Of a stretch of DNA of 64,000 nt, positions 1 through 8,560 are shown in pieces. The stretch is from Ceriagrion tenellum. Lineage: Eukaryota > Arthropoda > Insecta > Odonata > Coenagrionidae. Under the pieces are notes generated by a model. That model ran no database searches. It was given only the letters and a program-made list of their open reading frames with translations, and was not told the DNA's origin. The translations under genes and the position numbers were made by a program. Position 1 is the stretch's first letter; each line of letters starts with the position of its first letter. Where the stretch lies: contig OY720643.1 in the NCBI GenBank assembly GCA_963169105.1, forward strand, positions 25,516,373 to 25,580,372, given 5' to 3'.

Positions 1-2
1 GG

Positions 3-110
3 AGAATGTTGGGTGAGCGAGGAAGAGGAAGGAAGAGCATAGGCTTTATGGACGGGATGAAGAAACGTAGGACGAACGCGGAAATGAAGAAAAATACTAG
101 CGGAAGATAG
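3..110 (+). pseudogene. Non-LTR retrotransposon family B, C-terminal tail (fragment)
   Basis: An open frame enters at the window edge and ends at a TAG at 108-110. It encodes a basic tail containing GRGRKSIGFMDGMKK. The same tail occurs on the other strand at 40445-40657 (GRGREKIGFIGEMKKGRSYAEA) and 45976-46167 (RRGRNRIGFIDGMKTGRSYAEA). This is the extreme C-terminus of a non-LTR retrotransposon ORF2, downstream of the reverse transcriptase. Only the last 35 codons are inside the window. A second family B tail in opposite orientation begins within 100 bp, so the two copies lie tail to tail. Confidence 0.7.
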
Positions 111-189
111 GTCCTTGTACAAGTTAAAAATCTATAGGACTTTAACTCAGCCATTTAAACCGACCAAAACCGTAAAATCACTAAATCAA

Positions 190-960
190 TATTTAAAAAA
201 AATTATTCTTCCAGTGAAGGGAGGCTTTCTTGAAAGTCGGAGTATCTCCTCCCGGTTTTCTACACTTTCAGGGTCCTATTTACCTACATCTACATCTACG
301 TCATACCCTGCAAGCCATCCAAAGGGTGTGTGGCAGGGGGTGCTTTCGCACCAGGCATGCATGAATGATATGGCAGAACACTGACATTACACTAAAACCC
401 GCGTACCACACATGCAAAGCGCCAATCAAAAATCTAATACCCAAGAAACATTCTATCTTCAATCGTTCCAACATGCAAGGGATACAAAGACTACTACTAC
501 AGATTCAAAATATCATGCATAAATAAGAACATCAATATTTACATCATGCATAAATAAGAGAGTAGAGAATATAAAGAGAAAGAGATATCGATACTGTCTA
601 GCTATTGTCACAATTCGAACTATTCATGAAAGATGATCACAGCTGTTATGGTCCCGAATGGTACGCGGAAAAAATGACATTTTATACCTATCGGTTCTAC
701 AATCTAGCTCTCTAATTTTATTGGCGCGATCTAATCTGCCGTAGTACGAAGGGGTTAATAGTATGTTTTTTACGTCGTCAGTAAAATGATTTTCCTGAAA
801 TTTAGTTACCTATAGTTCTTTCATTTTCGCCTCAGCATACCATACCCTTCTTCATCCTGTTCATGAGACCTATTCTCTGTCTTCCCCTCCCCCTTATCCC
901 TCCTATTCTCTCGCGGCAGCATTCCTAGATGGCCCGTGCAAAGTTTTGATAAATCTGATG
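190..960 (-). mobile_element. Family B 3' tail, split by a nested family A insertion
   Basis: Bases 190-286 and 813-960 are the two halves of one family B 3' region on the minus strand. They align with the uninterrupted copies at 985-1110 and 40465-40600, with landmarks tacactttcagg, then the CCTATCTCCCTC-like stretch, then TTCGCCTC. The halves are separated by a family A element whose insertion duplicated TTACCTA (280-286 and 806-812). Family B was therefore already resident when family A inserted. Coding capacity is lost. Confidence 0.7.
287..805 (-). mobile_element. Family A non-LTR retrotransposon, 5'-truncated, nested in family B
   Basis: Minus-strand copy of the C-terminal coding end and 3' UTR of family A, closely matching the plus-strand copy at 6640-7160. 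The 3' end lies at 287 as tandem TACATC hexamers followed by the conserved hairpin (CCCTGC ... GCAGGG on the minus strand). The 5' truncation point is at 805. Perfect 7-bp flanking repeats TTACCTA at 280-286 and 806-812 are the target-site duplication. Too short to encode the reverse transcriptase core. Confidence 0.8.
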
Positions 961-964
961 TATA

Positions 965-1850
965 CTCAATGCGTCAGAGAACCTCTTCCTAGATTTATAC
1001 ACTTTCAGGGGCCTATCTCCCTCTAGTATATCCTTTTTCGCCTCATCATAAGATCTACCCTTCTTCATCTCATCCATGAAACCTATTCTCCTTCTTCCCC
1101 TTCCCTATTAGCCCAACATCCTTTCCTCTATCACGCTCTTGGACTGGCCAATTGCCCCTTATTACAACCGCCAGCCACCTATACTACCTATCCCGGATTT
1201 CATTCAGAAGTTTCCTCTCCTCGCCCACCATCTCAAGCACTTCCTCGTCAGTCTTCCTCCTCCTTCACCTAATCTTATCCATTCTTCTCCATACCAACAT
1301 CTCAAACGTTTGCAGCCTATTCGCGTCATCTATTCTGGTCCAGGGGTCTAAGTTTCGGCCCCATACCACGCTACGCTCCATACCAAGCTCTTCACCAGCC
1401 TCTTCTTCACATCCTTACCCAAGGTACCTGTCATCAGCTCCTTCCTATTGCTAAACGCCTTCTTAGCTAAAGCTATCATCGTCCTCCTTATCCTATCTCT
1501 GCTATAATGCCAATTTTCTACAAGCGTACTGCCCAAGTACATAAAATGTTCTTCCTGCTCGAGTTTGTGCTCTCAACCTTTAAATACCAGCATCGCTTTC
1601 TTTGTCCTGGAGAACCTCATTGCTTTTGTCTTCTTCTAATTTCTCTTCATTTCGAATTTCCCGAACTGAATTTCTAAAGCATCTACTAGAGCTTGTAGTC
1701 CTTCAAGATCGACTAACCAGCGCCTTATCGTCCGCAAATCTAACAGACTTTATCAGCTGACCTCCCACTTTGATTCCCACACACTCCTTCGATTCGATTC
1801 CCAGCGATAAATACAGGAAAGAGTACAGTATTGGTCCAATATCTACATCA
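965..1850 (-). pseudogene. Family B non-LTR reverse transcriptase, degraded
   Basis: Read on the minus strand, this holds the end of a reverse transcriptase. The frame at 1703-1948 contains GQLIKSVRFADDKALVS, where FADD is the catalytic motif of the RT palm. Downstream, the frame at 1348-1542 contains MYLGSTLVENW, then KAFSNRKELMTGTL and LVWSVAWYGAET, the C-terminal block after the RT core. The 3' tail (965-1140) matches the other family B tails. The frames are interrupted by stops and shifts, so this is a dead copy. The boundary near 1850 is approximate because sequence beyond it shows no recognised motif. Confidence 0.75.
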
Positions 1851-2998
1851 GACGAACACTTAGAGAGTAAACATAGCATTTTCAATTCACGGCGTACGAT
1901 ATTTTTCAGCAACATATTCACCGATACCTGACGCAGTGTAACATACACAACAACAGTAAATAATTATAAATCCAGTAATTCGTCTCAAAGCGATATTAAA
2001 AAAAACACTCCACGGGGTTGTTTTGATTTCGAGGGTGAAACAAGGGCGAAAATGACGATAAACAAAACATAAAGCTCGCATTTAATCCAAAATGTCCTCA
2101 TTTCAAAGGCTTATTTGACGTACTGAAATAAACGCATAATAAAACGGGCCTTATGCTTTGCCCGCCAAAAGCGCTCACATACATCGCCGCATTTAACTGC
2201 AATTGCCAGATAATCGAATGGAGCGTTCCCACTTAATTAGCATAGGAATGATCGCAAGATGGGGACATAAATTTCCACACGCATGACTCCGGCGATTCGT
2301 GGAAGGGTCAAAAGGGTTCTAATTCGACCTCATTGTCGCCTCAATAAAGACGATTCATTCCCATTACTGCCGATCCTTCGGCAATGATGGGAACATCTTT
2401 CGCCTCCGACTCAAAGGGGTTGTTCGCAGTTGGCAGATGTCACCCGATTCCTGTGACCAATGCCCGAGGACGTAAAGACAGGCCTTCACTGGCAAGAAGA
2501 AGGACAAGGGCGAAGGGGTAGAGAGGGGTGTGACCCGAATCTTGTCTGTCCCTCCCCCTCACATCGAGAAGAGCCGACGTCTGCCGCCGTCGGTGACCGA
2601 CACGACCCCTACAAAAGGCGCGCGCCGCGGTGAGGCAGGGTCTGGTGAGCGAACGCGCAGTCGGCGCGAGCGAATAGAGATGGCAGCACGGTAGGCTGGG
2701 AGAAGCGCCGTCGAACTTCGGGTCAGGCGGGTCGCCGTTAAGGGTTAAGTAAATTCAAGCGGTTTTCGTCGACTTCATCACCGTCATAAATCCTTTTACT
2801 GTCGTGCATTCAAAGTATTTCACCACATTTTTTTTACATAGATTGACCATTAATCCTGAAAGGTAGCCGAAAAATTTTCCATTTTCATTATAAAGAAAGA
2901 CTGAGCATTATAACAAAATTATGGAGCTAAGTAGCAACTAAAAAGAACTGACAGTTTCACGCGTAGTTTTGACAAATAATTTCATGATTATAGATTAA
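1851..2998. other. Unique sequence with a CpG-rich block at about 2420-2745
   Basis: No gene or repeat recognised. The central part is GC- and CpG-rich (for example ggcgcgcgccgcgg near 2620) against AT-rich flanks. That contrast fits a promoter or first-exon region, but no convincing coding frame or core promoter could be defined. An ATG at about 2679 is followed within a few codons by GTAGGC, a possible splice donor, which is too weak to call. Bases 2995-2998 are the TTAA target of the next element. Confidence 0.3.
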
Positions 2999-3555
2999 GG
3001 TAGTCCGAGCGAAATATCATTTTACTTAGAAATCAGTGAATTTGGTCTCATTTTAAAGATAAATATCTCACCTATACAAGAACACCAAAAATTTTACCCC
3101 TAACCACATTACTTTCGGAGATTGTTGCCAAAAAATACCAGCCATTTTACATGGGAAATGGTACGTGATGCACTCCAGAGAGACATTATTTACAAAATGA
3201 GGTATTTCAAACACTTAGATGTCGTAAAAAAACTAACAGCGTGTAGGTTGTGTTTTCTCAACTATTTTTGAAAATTAATCATATTGTCACCGCAGAAATT
3301 CTTCGGGATAAAAAAAACCTTCCTTTTAGATGGAGTTTCAAACGTACCACGTGAAAAAAATTAGTGAAGTTAAAGACTTATTTAGATATTTTCATTTAAT
3401 TACTTTTTTTTCTGACAATTTCTGACATAAAACTATATTGTTGCATCATTAATAATGCAATATTTCATTGATATGTCCTATAGCTGGTGAAATTAAAACG
3501 TATAATTCGAATATGGTCTCTATTATGACTAGGGAACTATCTCGCTCGGACTACC
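2999..3555. mobile_element. TTAA-flanked MITE, copy 1 (557 bp)
   Basis: Non-autonomous DNA transposon with terminal inverted repeats GGTAGTCCGAGCGA (start) and TCGCTCGGACTACC (end). It is flanked on the left by TTAA (2995-2998) and on the right by TTAT, a one-base decay. Copies 2 (13007-13554) and 3 (26291-26847) align along the whole length, so the boundaries are secure. No coding capacity. A TTAA target duplication is typical of piggyBac and also of Sola3 transposons; the GGTAG terminus does not let me choose. Confidence 0.85.
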
Positions 3556-3632
3556 TTATAACACTTCGTAAACTACACATGAGATTTTTATGTTCAAAGA
3601 ACTACGGAACTAGCCGCGTAGCAACTTTAACG

Positions 3633-3660
3633 CAGTCACCCGCTAGTGATCACACAATTA
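3633..3660 (-). repeat. SINE-2 3' body fragment
   Basis: The stretch cagtcacccgctagtgatca and following bases match the body of the minus-strand SINE-2 copy at 50475-50502 (gagtcacccgctagtgttca). No tRNA-like head remains. It directly abuts the foldback beginning at 3660. Confidence 0.5.
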
Positions 3661-3826
3661 TGAGATTTTTATTTTCACGACCTAGGTTTCGTCGCTGTGC
3701 GACATCATCTCATCACCTGATGATGCCGTGATGACATCATCTCCTCATGATGACATCAGGTGCGACATCATCACTTGATTTTGTCACACAACGACGAAAC
3801 CTAGGTCGTGAAAATAATAATCTCAT
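3660..3826. repeat. Foldback element, PLE-end type, 35-bp arms
   Basis: Near-perfect inverted arms at 3660-3694 and 3792-3826 (one visible mismatch) with core CGACGAAACCTAGGTCGTG. The spacer is full of GATGACATCA-like palindromic motifs. The arm resembles the PLE-type end at 57.6 kb (CGAAACCATGG followed by GTGAAAATAA), which suggests two inverted PLE 3' ends. A partial third copy of the arm end (acacatgagatttttat) lies at 3575-3597. No target-site duplication was found. Confidence 0.6.
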
Positions 3827-3958
3827 GTGGAAATTACAAAGTGATTCAATCTATAATCAAGTAAAAAAAGTTTTAACTATACGCTTCATAACGGTTTTTC
3901 GGCCCACAAAACTCAATCGCCTAGACTATTAAATTAAATTAGTATTTACGGCTGTAGG

Positions 3959-4450
3959 TACATCTACATCCACGTAATACCCTGCGAGCCACCACGAGGG
4001 TGTGTGGCAGGGGGTGAAGATCATCAAACATGGACAATTGCCATGCAAGTAGGATATTTAAGGGAGGCATGCTAGAGAACAGGGTCACATGCAGCTAGGT
4101 GGTTAGTATCTACATAATAAGAAAGGGATTATTGGTTGTTATTACATGCATCATGCACTACAGACAACTCTAACTATATTTCACTTACCTATCCCTTTGC
4201 TACGCTGCCTATTGTTCTCTCTTATGGTACGCGGGAAAAATTACATTTTAAATCCATCGGTACGACAATCTATCTCTCTAATCTTGTTAATATGATCAAA
4301 CCTAGCATTATACGCAGGGGTTCTCAATATATATCTAACGTCATCTGTGAACAAATCGGTTTCGAATTTACTTAAAAGGTTTAACCTAAATTATAACCTG
4401 CGTTCTGATAGTAATTCCCATCCTAGTTCTTCTATTAAACTCGTAACACT
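3959..4450 (-). mobile_element. Family A non-LTR retrotransposon, 3' fragment
   Basis: Aligns along its length with 21542-22030. It starts with the tacatctacatcc tail and the 3' hairpin sequence (ccctgcgagccaccacgagg). It continues through the UTR into C-terminal RT coding sequence that carries stops. Similarity ends at about 4450, the 5' truncation point. It belongs with the 21.5-kb copy to a subfamily whose UTR differs from that of the copies at 0.3 and 6.3 kb. Confidence 0.75.
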
Positions 4451-5634
4451 GTTCGGTAAACGAAATTCAGATCTGGTAGCAGACACCTCCAAACAGTCTG
4501 GTTTACAGCCGAGTCAGGGTTGCACCAATAAAATCCTTCGAATAACTGACACTCTACCCTAAAAATAAGGCTCGTGCGACCCGTAGCTCCAATATTCCGC
4601 TTAAGTAACCGTAATTATTGTAGTATTGCTTTCACTTTTACTTGAACTTATTAGGAAATACGTAATCATACCAGAACTTTGATTGGTGACTTAAGCTTAA
4701 ATTTCCTTTTCCGCAATGGGAGTTAAAGCCAACCACAAAAAAATTCATTTATAACACGGCATTCGCGGTATCTCTACAGCGTAAATGTGTACCAAAATCG
4801 GATTCCATTAAATTGCATTAGGAGGCAAAATAGCTAATGTCGCCTAAGTCTTCTTCCTGGAGGGGGAAGAAGTGTTACAGTTGAAGTCATACGCAAAAAT
4901 AAAAGTTTGCAAAGCGAAAACACAACACCGTCATTTCATTGGCTTAACTGCGCATAAACTTGCCCTCCCATAGGACTGAAGCGGATTACAGAAGAAAACA
5001 CCAAACAAACACAAATCACACCTACACGTGATTACGGTTGGAGCAGGTGTCGCTATTGCGACGCGACAACACGGCAGGGATCCTTGTTGTATTTTTAGGG
5101 TCTTCACCCCACTCACCCTCATCGTCCCCTCCTCCCCAACCCCCTCACCGCCTCTTCCTAGCCAACAGTGTATGTTAACCCCTGTGCCGCTTCCAAGGTC
5201 ACGAAATCCACGCTTTCCCCGAGGATGCAGCCTCACGGGATAGCGAGGCACTCGGCACCACGTCAACTTGCGAAACAATTACGTCCTTCAACACGTGTGT
5301 TTCGACGGCACGTGGAAAAATCCGTCCTCATTTTCTAAATTCAAACCTCGGATGGGAAAAATTGTCTAAAAACACCATTTCTCAGGACTTCAGAAATGGA
5401 CCCGAAAAATCAATACCTTAAATTGCTATGGTAGATATTTTAAGCAAGATTTTTACCACGACTTTAGTCACAACATCAAGAAAAAGACCTCATCTGTCTA
5501 TTAACAACCACACCTCTGCCACTTATGGCACAACTTTTCGAGATATTTTTCAAACAAGAGGAGATCTATGCGCAAGTTCTAGCCTAATTCACACGTTTTC
5601 ACACGGCATGCAGGGTAAGATGAAAATGGAGATG
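4451..5634. other. No recognised gene; pyrimidine-rich run at 5100-5170
   Basis: Unrecognised sequence. A run of C and T at about 5100-5165 ending in CCAACAG resembles a polypyrimidine tract with a 3' splice site. The downstream frame has no recognised domain and the opposite strand is equally open (4931-5278), so I do not call an exon. Confidence 0.3.
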
Positions 5635-5697
5635 TATATTCCGATATGAATAAAAAATTCTCGGGCTTCTAGCCGAGTAAGAGTTTTTGTTGCTAAC

Positions 5698-5729
5698 GTT
5701 TCGACGGATAACACTTCCATCGTCCTCAG
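5698..5729 (-). ncRNA. Hammerhead-like motif in PLE 3' UTR
   Basis: On the minus strand: CTGAGGA, one extra base, GATGG, loop, CCGTC, GAAAC. The two conserved strands of a hammerhead catalytic core (CUGANGA and GAAA) flank a 5-bp stem. The extra base before the stem departs from the canonical core, so activity is uncertain. Hammerhead motifs are documented in Penelope-like elements. Confidence 0.5.
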
Positions 5730-5775
5730 AGCAGTAATGAGATGCAGGCCTTCCTTCCTGCGTATATATAGCCGC

Positions 5776-6252
5776 TTAATCTGGGGGGCATTGTTGTCTC
5801 CTTCTTTCCGTTATTTTTTGAATTAACGGTCTCCATTCCCTGCTTAGTAAGTACCCAGAGTCGCGATTTAAGGTGTTCTTCTCCAGCCTGGCCTCTTTAA
5901 GGAGACGATCCCAATACATATGTGTCTTAGAGACCACTTGAGCTTCATCAAAGGAGATGATATGATCTTCTGACAAGCTATGCTCAGCCAGGGCAGATTT
6001 CTCTGGGTGGAAAAGTCTAATGCACCTCCTGTGCTCTTTTATTCGGGTCTCTATCGTGCGTCCGGTCTCTCCAATATATACTTTCCCGCATTGACATGGG
6101 ATACGGTAAACTCCAGGTGTTCTGAGTCCCAATTCGTCCTTCACATGCACTAAATCCCCACGCAGTTTTTTCGGTGGTTTGTGGATGGTTAGTATATTCC
6201 GTTTGGCGAGAATCCTAGAGATTTTCCCGGCGACGGTGGAAACATAAGCAAG
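5776..6252 (-). CDS. GIY-YIG endonuclease domain of a Penelope-like element (partial)
   Basis: About 158 codons are open with no internal stop, ending at TAA (5776-5778). The frame starts at the truncation point without a start codon. It begins with the RT-endonuclease linker (ISRILAKRN ... HKPPKKLRG), then the nuclease signature GVYRIPCQCGKVYIGETGRT. This holds the GIY-like GVY, a CxC pair, the YIG, and the arginine in the TRIKEH helix. Next come ALAEHSLSEDH and the C-terminal LNRDSGYLLS. In PLEs this domain makes the DNA nick used for target-primed reverse transcription. The RT is missing, so the copy cannot move alone. An uninterrupted frame suggests a fairly recent insertion. A cellular GIY-YIG nuclease is unlikely given the TSDs and inverted 3' end. 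Confidence 0.9.
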   Translation of the reverse strand, partial: LAYVSTVAGKISRILAKRNILTIHKPPKKLRGDLVHVKDELGLRTPGVYRIPCQCGKVYIGETGRTIETRIKEHRRCIRLFHPEKSALAEHSLSEDHIISFDEAQVVSKTHMYWDRLLKEARLEKNTLNRDSGYLLSREWRPLIQKITERRRQQCPPD

Positions 6253-6334
6253 ATAAGGAAGAGAATTTTTTATTCATATTATTCGCCGAGAAAGGACAAG
6301 ATCTTACATTATATTCCGATATATCTTCCGATAT

Positions 6335-7160
6335 ATCTATTCGGGAAATATGCGGTCAAGCATACAGGAAGCTAGGCTTCATCAAGAGAGTACTCGGAAA
6401 ATGTGATGAGAAAGTGAAAGAACGTAGTTATTTTTCAATCGATAGGCCTCATCTGGAATATGCTGTTAGTGTATGGCATCCATACGAAACGGGGTTGATA
6501 TCAGAGTTAGATCGCGTACAGAGAAGAGGAACTAGGTTTGTAAAACAATGCTACGATAAGTTGGCTAGTGTGTCTGAACTGTTATAAGAATTAGGATGGG
6601 AATCGCTATCACAGCGTAGATTAAATTATAGGCTTAACCTTCTAACTAAATTTCAAGAAAATCATTTCTCTGATGACGTAAAAAACATACTATTAACCCC
6701 CTCGTACTACGGCAGATTAGATCGCGCCAATAAAATTAGAGAGATAGATTGTAGAACCGATAGGTATATAATGTCATTTTTTCCGCGTACCATTCGGGAC
6801 CATAACAGCTGTGATCGTCGTCATGAATAGTTCGAATTGTGACAATAAGCAGACAGTAAATCTTTTTCTTTATATTCTCCTCTTTCTTATTTATGCATGA
6901 TGTAAATATTGATGTTCTTATTTATGCATGATATTTTGAATCTGTAGTAGTACTCTTTGTATCCCTTTCATGTTGGAACGATTGACGATAGAATGTTTCT
7001 TGGGTATTAGATTTTTAATTAGCGCTTTGCATGTGTGGTACGCGGGTTTCAATGTAATTTCGGTGTTCTACCGTATCATTCATGCATGCCTGGAGTGGAA
7101 GCACCCCCTGCCACACACCCTTTGGGTGGCTTGCAGGGTATGACGTAGATATAGATATCT
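6335..7160 (+). pseudogene. Family A non-LTR retrotransposon, RT C-terminus and 3' UTR
   Basis: Plus-strand translation gives the post-catalytic RT region: LGFIKRVLGKCDEKVKERSY, RPHLEYAVSVWHPYE, LDRVQRRGTRFVK, then ELGWESLSQRRLNYRL and FPRTIRDHNSC. A stop interrupts ELL/ELGWE at about 6584. The 3' UTR ends with the hairpin CCCTGCCACACACCC / GGGTGGCTTGCAGGG at about 7107-7138 and a short GTAGATATAGATAT tail. The 5' end is truncated beside the PLE TSD. The order of insertion of the PLE and this element is unclear. Confidence 0.8.
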
Positions 7161-8146
7161 TAAGTCCAAATTTGATAACTTTTAAGACATGAGTTATACA
7201 TGGGTGCGTTTCTCTATTAAACCCTTTATAGTGAGCTTTTGTAACGAGATTACTTCCGAATACGACTTTACTACCTTGAACTCAAGTTTGTTTGATAAAC
7301 AAACAATGAAATCAAGAAGATCATACATTAAACTACCATATAAAATAAATGAAACAATTTTACCACGTAACATCCTAAATATTGTAGTATGAGAACAACA
7401 TTAATAACTTTAAACGCAACGAAAACCAGCTTTGAATGCAATAACTTCTGTCAAAGTAACCACTGCAATTACATGTGGTATCCAAGTACTCAAGGCCGAA
7501 CGTAGTTAGAATAATGGAATAGGTGGCAGATCTCTCCAGAGACTTTTTGTAGTGATAATTGGGCTCCTCAGCCACCAGGATAGGTGGAACGGCATGTTAC
7601 AATTCATCTGAATTGGAGGCGTGAACGCACGCGTTTATTGCTCCAGTGCAAATTGGAAAGACGCACATATACGATCATACTCTGGATGGCCAGGAGACAC
7701 AAAGATGAAAATGAACGTTCGTACTACTCAAAGAGTTAAGAAACACGTCTGCATTTTCAAGTATAGTCGGTTTTAACTGAAAATTTTAGTTATATTTGCA
7801 CTATAATTTAAACGATGATATATCGACAAAAATTTAGAGGCGGTTCCCTACGATATCGATGCTCCTAATACGTAAAAAGCCTTTAAAAAATTAATCACAG
7901 GGTAAATATAACTGGTTCATCCGAATAATGTGAAATGCACGCAACCAATAAACGGATGTAAACCGTAATATTAATTTCCACTGTATTGAATCTTAACAAT
8001 GATTTACAATGAAGAAGAAATAAAAAGTATTTCTCCTAAAACACACGTATCGTGTACGAGTATAAAAAGCGCCACTAGTCCGACCCCGATAAAACTGTGG
8101 AAAAAGATACAATGTTAAATCCAGAGCAACATTTTTTTAAATTAAA
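7161..8146. other. Unrecognised AT-rich sequence
   Basis: No gene, repeat family or RNA recognised. Short frames here (7189-7392 and 7375-7575) lack motifs and overlap on opposite strands. Confidence 0.3.
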
Positions 8147-8219
8147 AGAGATTAATTTGAACGTTAAATTCCCACATTTTTTTAAAATTTGTGGGAGTTA
8201 AACGTTCGAATTAATCTCT
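8147..8219. repeat. Small imperfect palindrome (73 bp)
   Basis: Arms AGAGATTAATTTGAACGTTAA and TTAAACGTTCGAATTAATCTCT flank an A/T-rich loop, giving about 31 paired bases. It could be a miniature foldback transposon or a local hairpin. No second copy was seen in the window. Confidence 0.6.
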
Positions 8220-8560
8220 TCTGTGATTACTTTTTTAAAGTTGACCATGACGCAGCCGCCGGCGCGACGCTGATGCAAGACGAAACAAAAGAACGCCTCG
8301 AGGGAGAAGCACTTCCTTTCCTTCATCCGCCGCCCTTATGTCCACTTGAGCAAGTCTCGACGTCGCGAAAGACACCAAGAGATGTTTACGCTGCGCATAC
8401 ATTAAGATTATCCCGCGTCGCGACTCCCACCGTAGAAGAGCCAAGCGCCATCTTACTGCGCCTGGCAAACGCAGTTCACTCTGAAGTGCATTCCTCGACA
8501 CAATTTTTCGGAATCCCCGCTCCCTACCTTGCTATGACCAGTTGTCCCGCTTTTAAATAA
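8220..8560. other. CpG-rich block with an open frame of unknown meaning
   Basis: A 123-codon frame (8189-8560, plus) and an 88-codon frame on the minus strand (8235-8501) overlap. Neither shows a recognisable domain. Locally high GC lowers stop frequency on both strands, so the frames are probably incidental. The first codons of the plus frame lie inside the palindrome at 8147-8219. Confidence 0.25.

Larger units (their letters stand above)
5635..6322 (-). mobile_element. Penelope-like element, 5'-truncated, 13-bp TSD
   Basis: Perfect 13-bp direct repeats TATATTCCGATAT at 5635-5647 and 6310-6322 bound the insertion. The 3' end (rc GAATTTTTTATTC) sits against the left TSD. On the right there is a 15-bp inverted copy of that 3' end (6261-6275), then a 34-bp tail (6276-6309), then the second TSD. 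Between them lie a GIY-YIG frame (5776-6252) and a 3' UTR with a hammerhead-like CTGAGGA-stem-GAAAC signature (5698-5729). The same architecture recurs at 42.0, 53.3, 54.1 and 62.0 kb. Confidence 0.85.

Noticed and set aside
5100..5170. 3' splice site of a host exon
   Set aside because: A pyrimidine run and CAG are present, but the downstream frame is short, unrecognised and mirrored by an antisense frame.
5776..6252. Host GIY-YIG DNA-repair nuclease
   Set aside because: The 13-bp TSD, truncated 5' end, PLE linker motif and inverted 3' end show it is part of a Penelope-like insertion.
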